Shown: positions 23,082 through 32,067 of the stretch, piece after piece
How positions within the stretch are numbered: position 1 is the first letter of the stretch
How the letters are laid out: every line of letters starts with the position of its first letter
Source: an uncultured Collinsella sp.
GTDB lineage: Bacteria > Actinomycetota > Coriobacteriia > Coriobacteriales > Coriobacteriaceae
Assembly: GCA_958427145.1 (NCBI GenBank)
Contig: CAUAAZ010000008.1
Span: 1 to 64,000 of the forward strand
Length of the DNA: 64,000 bases
Reading direction: 5' to 3'
Notes under the pieces: generated by a model
The model's input: the letters and a program-made list of their open reading frames with translations, nothing else
Database searches by the model: none
What the model was told of the DNA's origin: nothing
Position numbers and translations under genes: made by a program

Positions 23082-24032
23082 CTAGTTGCCCGATGCCGTG
23101 CCTTGGCTCGAGCTGTCAGATGCCGTGCCCGATGTGGTGCCACTCGAATTGCTGTTGTTGCTGTCTGCTGTGCCCGTTCCCGACGTGGTGTCGCTTGTCT
23201 GGCCGCCCGTGTTCGGCTGCGAACCGTCAGTCGTTTGGCTTGAGTCGGTCGTGCCGGACGGCGTGCCGCTGTTGGACGTAGAGGAATCGGTGCCCTGCGA
23301 TTGGTTTTGGGTGTTCGAGGACGAATCGGCAGGGGTGGAACTGTCTTGCGTGCCGTCCGTCTGTGCCTGCTGGTCTTGCGAATGGGTGTTGCCATTTGCA
23401 TCACTTTCTGTCGTGCGCGACGACAGAATCGGCTCGGGGCGCTCGCCCAGACCCTCACCGGCGGTGGTGATAAGGATGGCGCCGGCGCAGGCGATGACCG
23501 CGACGATGGCGATGGCGATTGAGAAGACGATGACCTTCTTTTGCGTCTGGCTGCGCTCTGCCGCCGCCTTGGCGCGCAGGCTGTCGGGAGCGACGCGCGC
23601 CGTGGTCGCGCGCCCCGCAATCTGGCGCATCTCCTGCGTAGTCGCGGCGCCGCCCAGGTGCTCCTCGGCATTAAATTCAACGGGCTCATAGGCGCCGGCG
23701 GGGTAGTCGACGGCGGCGTGCGTACCTTTGAGGGCTTCGGCGCTGGCAGAGATAAAGTGGCGGTAGACCTGCGAGGACACAACGGTGATGACCGAGCTCA
23801 CGGCGGCGCCGATCACCGATCCAGCGATACCGATCTTGGAAGCAAGCGCGACGCTCGTGGCGGCAGCTGCGGCGCCGGCGATGATCTGGGGAATGGAAAT
23901 GTCGTCGAACAGGCCCTTTTTGGGCGCGATGGCCATGGTCTGTCCGATGGAATGGTTCTCGTGCACGCCGTTGTTGAGCGATGCCGGCGTCATGACGCGC
24001 GTGCGCGGCGCGTCGGTGTACTTGGTTGTCAT
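23082..24032 (-). CDS. Membrane protein with Ser/Thr/Gly/Asn-rich extracellular tail
   Basis: A 316-residue protein with hydrophobic segments at about 46-63, 67-88 and 174-196, a charged cytoplasmic loop between, and a C-terminal tail of about 115 residues made mostly of Ser, Thr, Gly, Asn, Gln and Asp. The tail is probably surface-exposed and disordered, like the stalk of a surface protein. GGGAGGA lies 7 nt before ATG 24032. No known domain is visible. A perfect hairpin follows the gene. The tail is repetitive at the peptide level and may vary between strains (inference). Confidence 0.7.
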   Translation of the reverse strand: MTTKYTDAPRTRVMTPASLNNGVHENHSIGQTMAIAPKKGLFDDISIPQIIAGAAAAATSVALASKIGIAGSVIGAAVSSVITVVSSQVYRHFISASAEALKGTHAAVDYPAGAYEPVEFNAEEHLGGAATTQEMRQIAGRATTARVAPDSLRAKAAAERSQTQKKVIVFSIAIAIVAVIACAGAILITTAGEGLGERPEPILSSRTTESDANGNTHSQDQQAQTDGTQDSSTPADSSSNTQNQSQGTDSSTSNSGTPSGTTDSSQTTDGSQPNTGGQTSDTTSGTGTADSNNSNSSGTTSGTASDSSSQGTASGN

Positions 24033-24235
24033 ACGGGGTCCTCCCGGTGTAAATCTGCTTCGTTTCGTGTAGCCATCAGGGTACCCACCAGATGTGAATC
24101 GTACGTGACATTTAACAGATACCATCAACTCATCAATAGCTCACCGAGTCGGTGGGATGCGGTTACGCCCGGCGGTTGAACTACAATAGGGCTTGCTAAT
24201 TGTTGTGAATGGCGTCTACGCACGGGAGCATTCTT

Positions 24236-26215
24236 ATGAATCTTCACCTTTCTCAGTCTGATGGCTTTTTGCGTGTGGCGGCGGCGTCGCCGCAGATTCG
24301 CGTTGCCGATGTCGAGGGCAATGCCGAGGTTGCGCTGGTGGCTGTTCGCGATGCTGCCGAGCGCGGCGTTCGCGCGCTGGTGCTGCCCGAGCTTAACCTG
24401 ACCGGTTATACCGCGGCCGATTTGTTCCATAACCGCACACTGCTGCATGCCTGCGAGGCTGCTCTGGTGCATATCCTCGATGAGACTCGTGAGCTGCCGA
24501 TTGTCTTTACCGTTGGCTTGCCCGTTGCGGTGGCAGAAAACATCTACAACTGCGCCGCCGTGTGCTGCGCGGGCGAGCTTTTGGGCCTTACGGCCAAGAA
24601 GTATCTGCCCAACTATGGCGAGTTCTACGAGCGCCGCTGGTTTGCTCCGGCGCCCGCAGATCCTGTGTGGGTCGAGTTTGCCGGTCAGGGTCCGGTTCCG
24701 CTGGGTTCGGGGCTTGTCTACCGCTGCTGTGATGAGGGTGCTGAGGACCTGGTGCTGGGCGTCGAGGCCTGTGAGGACCTGTGGGTACCTGCGCCGCCCT
24801 CGACCGAGATGGCGCTTGCCGGTGCCACGGTGATTCTCAACCCCTCCGCTTCCGACGAGATCATCGGTAAGGCAGATTACCGACGCAGCCTCATATCCAA
24901 CCAGAGCGCGCGCCTGTACTGCGCCTATGCCTATGCGGACGCGAGTGAGGGCGAGTCCACGACCGATATGGTCTTTGCGGGCGAGAACCTCGTCTATGAA
25001 AACGGATCTAAGCTCGCCGCCACGAAGCTCCTCACCTGCGATATGGCGGTGGCCGATGTCGATCTTGACCGCCTGGTTTCCGAGCGCCGTCGCTCGACGA
25101 CGTGGACGCGCGCGGACGATGCGCCGGAGGCCACGACCGTTGAGTTTTCGTTTGAGGGCGTGCTGGCCAAAGAGCCTGTCCTGCGCGATGCCTGCGATAT
25201 CGACCGTGTCTTCCCCCGCGCGCCTTTTGTGCCGGCCGACCACGGCGACCTGGCCGAGCGTTGCGAGACCATCCTCGATCTACAAACCGCGGGCCTCAAG
25301 ACCCGCCTTGCCCATACGGGCACCAAGGCGGCCGTTATCGGCCTTTCGGGCGGTCTCGATTCCACGCTGGCGCTGCTTGTGACCGTGCGTGCCTTCGATG
25401 CGCTGGGGCTGCCGCGCACTGGTATCACAGCCGTGTCCATGCCCGGCTTCGGCACGACGCACCGCACTAAGTCGAATGCCGAGTCGCTCGCTCGCGACCT
25501 GGGTGTGAGCTTCCGCGAGGTCTCGATCCATGCTGCCGTGGAGCAGCACTTTAAGGATATTGAGCATGATCCGACCGTGCAGGACGTGACCTACGAGAAC
25601 AGCCAGGCGCGCGAGCGTACGCAGATTCTGATGGATTTGGCCAACCAGGCTGGCGGTTTTGTCATTGGCACGGGCGACCTGTCGGAGCTGGCGCTCGGCT
25701 GGGCTACCTATAACGGCGACCACATGAGCATGTACGCCGTCAACGCGAGCGTGCCCAAGACGCTTGTGCGCCATCTGGTACGCTATGCCGCCGATGTCTT
25801 TGGCGGGCGCATTGCCGAGGTCTTGCTCGATATCCTCGATACGCCGGTGTCCCCCGAGCTTCTGCCGCCCACGGGCGACGGCGAGATTGCGCAGAAGACC
25901 GAGGATTTGGTGGGCCCGTACGAGTTGCACGACTACTTCCTCTACTACCTGCTGCGTTTTGGCTTTGAGCCGGGCAAGATCTACCGCATGGCGCTCAAGA
26001 GCTTCGAGGGCGTCTACGACGCCAAGACCGTCCACACGTGGCTACGTACGTTCTACCGTCGCTTCTTTGCCCAGCAGTTTAAGCGCAGCTGCCTGCCCGA
26101 TGGTCCCAAGGTGGGCTCGGTGACGCTCAGCCCGCGCGGCGATTGGCGTATGCCGAGTGACGCTAGCTCGCGTCTGTGGCTTGCGCAGATCGACGCGCTC
26201 AATCCAGTTGACTAA
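24236..26215 (+). CDS. nadE: Glutamine-hydrolysing NAD+ synthetase
   Basis: A 659-residue bifunctional NAD synthetase that converts deamido-NAD to NAD using glutamine. The N-terminal nitrilase-like glutaminase has Glu52 (LPELNLTG), a Lys at 121/122 (KKYLPNYGEFYE) and Cys179 (VEACEDLW). The C-terminal synthetase has the P-loop IGLSGGLDST at about 366 and the SELALGWATYNGDHMSMYAVNASVPKT active-site block. Length is typical of two-domain NadE. ATG 24236 has GGGAG upstream; an ATG at 24209 has no ribosome site. Confidence 0.95.
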   Translation: MNLHLSQSDGFLRVAAASPQIRVADVEGNAEVALVAVRDAAERGVRALVLPELNLTGYTAADLFHNRTLLHACEAALVHILDETRELPIVFTVGLPVAVAENIYNCAAVCCAGELLGLTAKKYLPNYGEFYERRWFAPAPADPVWVEFAGQGPVPLGSGLVYRCCDEGAEDLVLGVEACEDLWVPAPPSTEMALAGATVILNPSASDEIIGKADYRRSLISNQSARLYCAYAYADASEGESTTDMVFAGENLVYENGSKLAATKLLTCDMAVADVDLDRLVSERRRSTTWTRADDAPEATTVEFSFEGVLAKEPVLRDACDIDRVFPRAPFVPADHGDLAERCETILDLQTAGLKTRLAHTGTKAAVIGLSGGLDSTLALLVTVRAFDALGLPRTGITAVSMPGFGTTHRTKSNAESLARDLGVSFREVSIHAAVEQHFKDIEHDPTVQDVTYENSQARERTQILMDLANQAGGFVIGTGDLSELALGWATYNGDHMSMYAVNASVPKTLVRHLVRYAADVFGGRIAEVLLDILDTPVSPELLPPTGDGEIAQKTEDLVGPYELHDYFLYYLLRFGFEPGKIYRMALKSFEGVYDAKTVHTWLRTFYRRFFAQQFKRSCLPDGPKVGSVTLSPRGDWRMPSDASSRLWLAQIDALNPVD

Positions 26216-26283
26216 GGTTGGCTAAATTGAACCAATACGGGGGTTGCAAGCGTTACACTTTTGCAATCTGATGGCCCGTATCG

Positions 26284-26314
26284 CGCGGCGCTCTTGTCGG
26301 AGCGCCGCGTTTTT
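26284..26314 (+). terminator. Terminator after nadE
   Basis: Perfect 10-bp stem CGCGGCGCTC / GAGCGCCGCG, 6-nt loop, then TTTTT. It ends 20 bp before the aminotransferase start, so it also lies in that gene's leader. Confidence 0.9.
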
Positions 26315-26333
26315 CATATCGAAAGGTGGCACC

Positions 26334-27497
26334 ATGCAGGCATCGCAGCGTCTCGACCGCTTTGGCGCGGAGGTCTTCGCCTCGCTCAACAACAAGCTTC
26401 TCGCGCTGAAGGCTCAGGGCAAGACCATTTACAACATGAGCGTGGGCACGCCCGATTTTAAGCCGTACGACCATGTGGTCGAGGCGCTCACGCAGGCAGC
26501 CCAAGATCCCGAGATGTGGAAGTATGCCCTGCGCGACCTGCCCGAACTCAAGCAAGCCGTGTGCGATTACTATGAGCGCCGCTTTGGCGTTTCGGGCATT
26601 ACGCCGTCTATGGTGCAGTCGTGCAACGGCACGCAGGAGGGCGTGGGCCATTTGGGCCTGGCCCTGCTCGATCCGGGTGACACCATTCTGGTTCCCGATC
26701 CGTGCTACCCGGTCTTTGAGGCGGGTGCCAAGATCGCCGATGCCAAGCTCGAATACTATCCGCTGGTTGCCGAGCATAATTACCTGCCCTATGTGGCGGG
26801 TATCGATCCCGAGGTGGCCGATCGTGCCAAGTATATGATCGTGTCGCTGCCCGCGAACCCGGTCGGCTCGGTGGGCACGCCCGAGATCTACGAGGAGATC
26901 ATCACTTTCGCCCGCGAGCACGACCTGCTCATCGTTCACGACAACGCATACTCCGACATCGTGTTCGACGGCGAGCCGGGTGGCAGCTTCCTGCAGTACC
27001 CTGGCGCGCTCGAGGTGGGCGTGGAGTTCTTCTCGCTCTCTAAGTCGTTTAACGTCACCGGTGCCCGCATCGGCTTTTTGGTCGGTCGCGAGGATGTGGT
27101 CTCGGCCTTCGCCAAGCTGCGCAGCCAGATTGACTTTGGTATGTTCTTCCCGATCCAGAAGGCCGCCATCGCGTGCCTTAATGGCCCGCGCGATGAGGTC
27201 GAGGCGCAGCGTCTGAAGTACCAGGAGCGCCGCGATGCCCTGTGCGACGGTCTTGAGGGCCTGGGCTGGGAGCGACCCAACGCGCATGGCTCTATGTTTG
27301 TGTGGGCCAAGCTTCCCGGTGGTCGCACCGATTCTATGGCGTTTTGCGAGGAGCTTATGGAGAAGGCCGGCGTTGTGGTGACGCCGGGCGCGAGCTTTGG
27401 CCCTTCGGGCGAGGGGCACGTGCGTATGGCGCTGGTTTTGCCGCCCGACCAGATCGCTTTGGCTGTCGAGGCCATTCGCGAGGCGGGCTTGTATTAG
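26334..27497 (+). CDS. Class I PLP aminotransferase (DAP- or Asp-aminotransferase-like)
   Basis: A 387-residue fold-type I aminotransferase. The PLP lysine is Lys237 in FFSLSKSFNVTGARIGF; other family positions include SVGTPDF near the N-terminus, PDPCYPVF, SLPANPVGS, HDNAYSD and HVRMAL with the carboxylate-binding Arg. It resembles LL-diaminopimelate and N-acetyl-diaminopimelate aminotransferases as well as aspartate aminotransferases. Since the window holds an acetylase-type lysine pathway (dapH), the acetyl-DAP aminotransferase step is a plausible role (inference). Start ATG 26334 has AAAGG upstream. Confidence 0.85.
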   Translation: MQASQRLDRFGAEVFASLNNKLLALKAQGKTIYNMSVGTPDFKPYDHVVEALTQAAQDPEMWKYALRDLPELKQAVCDYYERRFGVSGITPSMVQSCNGTQEGVGHLGLALLDPGDTILVPDPCYPVFEAGAKIADAKLEYYPLVAEHNYLPYVAGIDPEVADRAKYMIVSLPANPVGSVGTPEIYEEIITFAREHDLLIVHDNAYSDIVFDGEPGGSFLQYPGALEVGVEFFSLSKSFNVTGARIGFLVGREDVVSAFAKLRSQIDFGMFFPIQKAAIACLNGPRDEVEAQRLKYQERRDALCDGLEGLGWERPNAHGSMFVWAKLPGGRTDSMAFCEELMEKAGVVVTPGASFGPSGEGHVRMALVLPPDQIALAVEAIREAGLY

Positions 27498-27571
27498 AAA
27501 CCTATTTCGACTCGTCAATAGCTCGAAACCGATTTCGTGCAGTTATTTTACGAATACTGCAAACAATTTCG
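27498..27571. promoter_or_regulatory. Three AAACC-ATTTCG motifs upstream of ldh
   Basis: AAACCTATTTCG (27498), AAACCGATTTCG (27526) and AAACAATTTCG (27561) are repeated in the 200-bp gap before ldh, with spacings of 28 and 35 bp. They look like binding sites for a regulator of the lactate dehydrogenase gene. Confidence 0.45.
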
Positions 27572-27640
27572 GTAAACGGTCGATTTTTTGCTGCGAATAG
27601 GAGCATAATCAAAGTCCCGATTGGATGTATTGGGATTACG

Positions 27641-27676
27641 ACAAGCCGCTCGGGTCGTTCCCGGGCGGCTTGTTTG
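27641..27676 (+). terminator. Hairpin in the ldh leader
   Basis: ACAAGCCGC pairs with GCGGCTTGT with an inner CGGG/CCCG, followed by TTGTGG. It lies between the upstream motifs and the ldh ribosome site and may be an attenuator. Confidence 0.55.
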
Positions 27677-27698
27677 TGGAGAGAGATGGGAGTTTCTA

Positions 27699-28649
27699 AT
27701 GGTTAACGAGAAGAAGGTCGCTATTGTCGGCTGCGGTTTCGTCGGTTCGTCTTCGGCGTTCGCACTGATGCAGAGTGGTCTGTTCTCCGAGATGGTCCTC
27801 ATCGACGTGGACAAGAACCGTGCCGAGGGTGAGGCCCTGGATATCGCGCACGGCATGACGTTTGCCGAGCCGATGAAGATCTACGCCGGCGATTATTCCG
27901 ATGTCGCCGACGCCGCCATGATCGTCGTCACTGCTGGCGCTGCCCAGAAGCCCGGTGAGACCCGCCTGGACCTGGTCAACAAGAACGTCAGCATCTTTAA
28001 GTCCATTATCCCCGAGATTAAGAAGTCCGGCTTCGACGGCATTCTGCTAATCGTCTCCAACCCGGTCGATGTCCTGACCTACGCCGCCATCAAGATGTCC
28101 GGCCTGCCCGAGGGGCACGTCATCGGTTCCGGTACCGTGCTCGACACCGGCCGCCTGCAGCAGATGCTCGGCGCTCACGTCGAGGTTGACCCGCGCGATG
28201 TCCAGGCCTATGTCATGGGCGAGCACGGCGACTCCGAGTTTGTCGCTTGGTCCAGCGCTCAGGTTGCCGGCGTTCCGCTGAACACTTTCTGTGAGCTTCA
28301 CGGCCACTTGGAGCATGAGGCTGCCGAGAAGCGCATCGCCGAGGACGTCAAGAACTCCGCCTACACCATCATCGAGAAGAAGCACGCCACCTACTATGGC
28401 GTCGCCATGGCCGTCAAGCGCATCTGCACCGCCGTCATGCGCGATGAGCAGACCGTTCTGCCCGTCTCTTCGCTCATGGTGGGCGAGTATGGCCTGTCCG
28501 ATCTTGCCATCTCCATGCCGACCGTCGTTGGCCGCGACGGCGTTGTCTGCCGCGTCCCCGTGCCGCTGAACGACGACGAGCAGCATGAGCTCACCGTCTC
28601 CGCCAAGGCCCTCAAGGACATCATCGACAGCGTCGATTTCTCCTGCTAA
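27699..28649 (+). CDS. ldh: L-lactate dehydrogenase
   Basis: A 316-residue NAD-dependent L-lactate dehydrogenase that reduces pyruvate to lactate in fermentation. The Rossmann motif is VGCGFVGSSSAFALM near the N-terminus; the substrate-specificity loop has GAAQKPGETRLDLVNKN with the typical Gln; the catalytic His176 is in GEHGDSEF. Length is typical. It ends with a strong terminator at 28683. Confidence 0.95.
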   Translation: MVNEKKVAIVGCGFVGSSSAFALMQSGLFSEMVLIDVDKNRAEGEALDIAHGMTFAEPMKIYAGDYSDVADAAMIVVTAGAAQKPGETRLDLVNKNVSIFKSIIPEIKKSGFDGILLIVSNPVDVLTYAAIKMSGLPEGHVIGSGTVLDTGRLQQMLGAHVEVDPRDVQAYVMGEHGDSEFVAWSSAQVAGVPLNTFCELHGHLEHEAAEKRIAEDVKNSAYTIIEKKHATYYGVAMAVKRICTAVMRDEQTVLPVSSLMVGEYGLSDLAISMPTVVGRDGVVCRVPVPLNDDEQHELTVSAKALKDIIDSVDFSC

Positions 28650-28682
28650 ATCAAGCTCGCTAGAGCGAAAAGCTACAATGAA

Positions 28683-28717
28683 GGCGTCCGGGCCCACACG
28701 GTCCGGGCGCCTTTTTG
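28683..28717 (+). terminator. Terminator after ldh
   Basis: GGCG-T-CCGG-G-CC pairs with GG-T-CCGG-G-CGCC around CACAC, then TTTTT. Confidence 0.88.
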
Positions 28718-28734
28718 GTGCAAAGTAACCTGAC

Positions 28735-28760
28735 CCCAATGCACCATCCCAATGCACCAT
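28735..28760. repeat. 13-bp tandem repeat CCCAATGCACCAT
   Basis: Two identical copies (28735-28747 and 28748-28760) just before the ribosome site of the next gene. A related stretch (GCAAAGYAACCTG-CCCC) occurs at 28719 and 29945. Confidence 0.85.
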
Positions 28761-28776
28761 AGTTGATGGGAGGGCC

Positions 28777-29937
28777 ATGTCGGATTCGCCTAATTTTTTG
28801 ACCTATGCCCAGACGGCGTTTGATCCGTTTGAGGAGCGGCCGTTCTGCGCGGTGGATAGCCTCGTCTTTGCGTGGTTGTCCTATTTGCGTTTGCCGGGTG
28901 ATATGGCGGAGCTGACGAACTGGCAGGGCCTAGACGTACGCGAGCTGCTGCGTGCCGAGTGCTACCGGGACATGATTGACGACTTGTGGGACCCGGAGGG
29001 GAGCAGGGCCTTGTTGGAGGCCGTGGCAGCAAGTCCTCGCTACCGTGGCGTGCACGTTTGCGGCTATCGTGCTGTGAGCGATATGGTGGCGACGGAGCAG
29101 TTCGCAGCCATGGCGTTCCGGTTTCCGGCGGGGTTTAGTTATCTTTCCTTCCGGGGGACCGATAGTACGATTGTGGGCTGGAAAGAGGACTTTAACATGG
29201 CGTTCCGGTGTCCTGTGCCGGCCCAGGAATCCGCGGCACGTTATGTGGACGAGGCGGCGGATGCGATTGGCGGGCCGCTTTTGTGCGGGGGTCATTCCAA
29301 GGGTGGAAACCTTGCGGTGTACGGTGCAGCGATGTGCTCCGATGTTGCCCGTGAACGAATCGAACGGGCGTATTCCCATGATGGCCCGGGCTTCGTCGAG
29401 GAGTTTCTGAACGGCGACGCCTTTGCCGATCTTTCCGGTCGAATCGACAAGACGCTACCTCGGTCGTCGATCTTTGGCATGATGTTCGAGACACAGGAGG
29501 ACTATGCCATCGTTGAGAGCACCGAGTTCAGCCTGCTGCAGCACAATCCCTTTAGCTGGGTGGTTGATGGTCACGACTTCGTGTACTGTGAGCGCCTGTC
29601 TGCCGGTGCTCGATACGTTGATGGTTCCATTCGCGAGATGCTGCTTGCAGTGTCGCCTAGCGAACGCGAGCGTTTTGTAGATGCGTTGTTCTCCGTGTTT
29701 GAGGCTACGGGTGCTGAGCGGTTTGCGGATATCGCTGGGAATCTGCGCGAGAGCCTACCCGTGATGCTCCAGGCAGCGCAAGGCTTTGACAAGGATACGC
29801 GACGCTTTGTCTCGCAGACCATCGTTGCGATTCTTAAGTGTGCGCTGCTGCCCAAACGACCCCAGATCGACGTGCCCGCTGCCGGCAAGAGTTTGGCAGA
29901 ACAGCTCGAGGCTTGGCAGTCCGAGCTCCTGCGCTAA
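28777..29937 (+). CDS. Alpha/beta-hydrolase, DUF2974 (Mbeg1-like)
   Basis: A 386-residue protein with the nucleophile elbow CGGHSKGGNLAVYGA, matching the DUF2974/Mbeg1-like family of lipase-fold proteins. Preceding strands include FSYLSFRGTDSTIVGWKEDFNM, where the FRGTD motif is typical of class 3 lipases, and a catalytic Asp/His pair probably lies in the AYSHDGPGF and VVDGHDF blocks. No signal peptide is seen, so it acts inside the cell or at the membrane. The substrate is unknown. GGGAGGG is just before ATG 28777. Confidence 0.82.
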   Translation: MSDSPNFLTYAQTAFDPFEERPFCAVDSLVFAWLSYLRLPGDMAELTNWQGLDVRELLRAECYRDMIDDLWDPEGSRALLEAVAASPRYRGVHVCGYRAVSDMVATEQFAAMAFRFPAGFSYLSFRGTDSTIVGWKEDFNMAFRCPVPAQESAARYVDEAADAIGGPLLCGGHSKGGNLAVYGAAMCSDVARERIERAYSHDGPGFVEEFLNGDAFADLSGRIDKTLPRSSIFGMMFETQEDYAIVESTEFSLLQHNPFSWVVDGHDFVYCERLSAGARYVDGSIREMLLAVSPSERERFVDALFSVFEATGAERFADIAGNLRESLPVMLQAAQGFDKDTRRFVSQTIVAILKCALLPKRPQIDVPAAGKSLAEQLEAWQSELLR

Positions 29938-30048
29938 CCATTGGCGCAAAGCAACCTGTCCCCGATGCATCAATCTTCGATGCGCCTGGGGCGGGCTCGA
30001 CCGCTATACTGGTTCGTGCCGAAATCGATCTAGAACGGAATGCCGTAT

Positions 30049-31053
30049 ATGAAAATCAATCACGCGATTCTGCATATCCTGGACTTTGACTCTGCCGTCA
30101 ACGTCATGAGCCAGCGCGAGCTCGATATCGAGAGCCGTACCGTGCGCAACTTCGTGACCACGCATCTGCGCCGCGCACGTACCTCGGCCGACAATAAACG
30201 CGCCACGTTTGCCGAGAACTCTGCGTTTGGCGGCGAGCTCAAGGGCTATTTCTTTGGCGAGCGCGAGTTCGTGGACCTGTCGCAGCAGATTGCGGAGTTT
30301 ATCTCTTCCGAACTCACCAAGGCTGAGAAAGCCGAGTCCACCGACGTGCTTGTGGCGGACTTTGACGACGATGAGGATGCCCGCTGGTTTGCCGTGATGC
30401 TGCTGGGCTCCAAGCAGGCATTCATGCACGAGGTGGGTCGCGAAGAGGGCGAGGTGCGTAACGACATCGCGCGCCACTATGCCATTCTGCCGAACCCCTC
30501 GCAAAAGGTGCCGAGCTATGCAATCGTGCGTGCAAGCACCATGGAGATCGGCTATGTGGATAAGAAACGCAAGATTGCCGGCGAGGATCGCATGCTCATT
30601 CCCGATGGCCTGCTGCAATGTGACACGGGCGTTTCGGGTAAGGAGGTCATCGACACGGTGACGCGCGTGGTCGAGGAGGTCGCTGAAGAGCACGGCGCCA
30701 ACACGGCTGTAGCGCTCGCTAAGGTCAAAGCCGCCGTTGCCGAGAAGGTTGAGGATGACGAGGAGCTGCCGCCTTGGGATATCGTCGATGAGGTCTTTGA
30801 GGACGAACCGGTTATCAAGGAGAGCGTGCGCGCGGCACTGACCGAGGAGAAGGTGCCTGAGCGTGTGCCCGTGGAGCGCAAGCAGGTCGAACGCGCGGCG
30901 GTGCGCAATCATAAGATCCGTACCGACACGGGTATCGAAATCAGCTTCCCGGCCGAGATGGGTTCGAACTCCGAATACATCGAGTTTGTCAACGAGCCCA
31001 ACGGCCTCATCTCCATCGAGCTCAAAAACATCGGCAGCATCGAGAACCGATAA
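30049..31053 (+). CDS. Nucleoid-associated protein, NdpA/YejK-like
   Basis: A 334-residue protein of the 37-kDa nucleoid-associated (NdpA/YejK) family. The N-terminus reads MKINHAILHILDFD, as in the family, followed by SRELDIES-type strands, a FVTTHLRRA helix region and the C-terminal domain KIRTDTGIEISFPAEMGSNSEYIEFVNEPNGLISIELKNI. Family members bind DNA weakly and their exact role is unclear. The second ATG (30049) is preferred because the first (30040) touches the ribosome site. A terminator follows at 31081. Confidence 0.8.
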   Translation: MKINHAILHILDFDSAVNVMSQRELDIESRTVRNFVTTHLRRARTSADNKRATFAENSAFGGELKGYFFGEREFVDLSQQIAEFISSELTKAEKAESTDVLVADFDDDEDARWFAVMLLGSKQAFMHEVGREEGEVRNDIARHYAILPNPSQKVPSYAIVRASTMEIGYVDKKRKIAGEDRMLIPDGLLQCDTGVSGKEVIDTVTRVVEEVAEEHGANTAVALAKVKAAVAEKVEDDEELPPWDIVDEVFEDEPVIKESVRAALTEEKVPERVPVERKQVERAAVRNHKIRTDTGIEISFPAEMGSNSEYIEFVNEPNGLISIELKNIGSIENR

Positions 31054-31080
31054 ACTGCGCTTGGACGCTGCGGAAAACAA

Positions 31081-31116
31081 AAAGGCCGAAACCCTTCGGG
31101 ACTTCGGCCTTTTTTG
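31081..31116 (+). terminator. Terminator after the nucleoid-protein gene
   Basis: AAAGGCCGAA pairs with TTCGGCCTTT, 12-nt loop with its own short stem, then TTTTG. Confidence 0.88.
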
Positions 31117-31168
31117 TTTTCGGCTTGGTTGCTGACATTGCGCCGCAGGTTGGGCATACGTCAGCGAA

Positions 31169-31264
31169 AACGCCCCAGAGCGAGCAAGGTGACGTGAAAG
31201 AGGAGGGCATTGACCTTCTGGTCATGCCCGACGATTGAACGTCAGATTGCCGCTTAGGGGCGTT
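31169..31264. repeat. Structured inverted repeat element, copy 2
   Basis: Outer arms AACGCCCC / GGGGCGTT enclose TGACGT / ACGTCA and a central GGGCAT-GACC / GGTC-ATGCCC. The segments GTGAAAGAGG and GACGATTGAACG align with the reverse complement of copy 1, so it has inverted orientation. The GTTACGCGG palindrome adjoins it on the same relative side as in copy 1. Confidence 0.8.
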
Positions 31265-31278
31265 TGCAGCGTCGACTA

Positions 31279-31307
31279 GTTACGCGGTTTGGTGAAAACC
31301 GCGTAAC
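31279..31307. repeat. Palindrome GTTACGCGGTTT hairpin, copy 2
   Basis: The same 12-bp arms as at 21426-21453 with a 5-nt loop (GGTGA), ending 1 bp beyond the dapH stop codon on the minus strand; a likely transcript-end stem for dapH. Confidence 0.9.
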
Positions 31308-31308
31308 C

Positions 31309-32028
31309 CTACAGTTGGCGCAGGCCTTCCTCGAGGCCGGTCTTGCTGTCGGTCTTCTCGTCGCGCATCTTGATGACGCGGGCGGGGACACCGGCCACGA
31401 CGGCGCCGGCGGGGACATCCTCGACGCACACGGCGCCGGCGGCAACGACAGCGCCCTTGCCTACGTGCACGCCCTCCAGGACCACGGCGTTGGCGCCGAT
31501 CATGACATCGTCCTCGATGATGACGGGCGTGGCGCTGGCGGGCTCCACAACGCCTGCCAGCACGGTGCCGGCGCCGATGTGGCAGTTCTTGCCCACGGTG
31601 GCGCGGCCGCCCAGCACGGCGCCCATATCAATCATGGAGCCTTCGCCAATGACGGAGCCGATGTTGATGATGGCGCCCATCATGATGACGGCGCGATCGC
31701 CGATCTCGACGCGGTCACGGATGATCGCGCCCGGCTCGATGCGGGCGTTGATGCCCTTAAGGTCGAGCATGGGCACGGCAGAGTTGCGGCAGTCATTCTC
31801 GACATCGTAGTAGTCGATGGAGTCGGCATTGGCATCGAGGATGGCCTTGAGCTCATCCCAGTCGCCAAAGACGGTCTTGCCGCGACGGCCGCCGTAGACA
31901 TGTGCGTCGCCCCAGGCAACCTTCATGCCGGGCTTCTCGCGCACGTACAGCTTGACAGGTGTCTTTTTGGGCACGGTAGCGATGTAGTTGATAATCTCCT
32001 GGGCATCCATCTCGGCTGCGTTGCTCAT
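31309..32028 (-). CDS. dapH: Tetrahydrodipicolinate N-acetyltransferase
   Basis: A 239-residue acyltransferase of the left-handed beta-helix (hexapeptide repeat) class. After an N-terminal helical domain (MDAQEIINYIATVPKKTPVKLYV) come hexapeptide turns such as ARIEPGAIIRDRVEIGDRAVIMMGAIINIG. Length and sequence match DapH, which acetylates tetrahydrodipicolinate and so marks the acetylase branch of lysine/DAP synthesis. AGGAGA is upstream of the ATG at 32028. It is the last gene of the riboswitch-led lysA-dapA, dapB, dapH operon. Confidence 0.93.
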   Translation of the reverse strand: MSNAAEMDAQEIINYIATVPKKTPVKLYVREKPGMKVAWGDAHVYGGRRGKTVFGDWDELKAILDANADSIDYYDVENDCRNSAVPMLDLKGINARIEPGAIIRDRVEIGDRAVIMMGAIINIGSVIGEGSMIDMGAVLGGRATVGKNCHIGAGTVLAGVVEPASATPVIIEDDVMIGANAVVLEGVHVGKGAVVAAGAVCVEDVPAGAVVAGVPARVIKMRDEKTDSKTGLEEGLRQL

Positions 32029-32067
32029 TTGCTATCTCTCCTTTGGGTGGATTCGGTTGATACCTGG

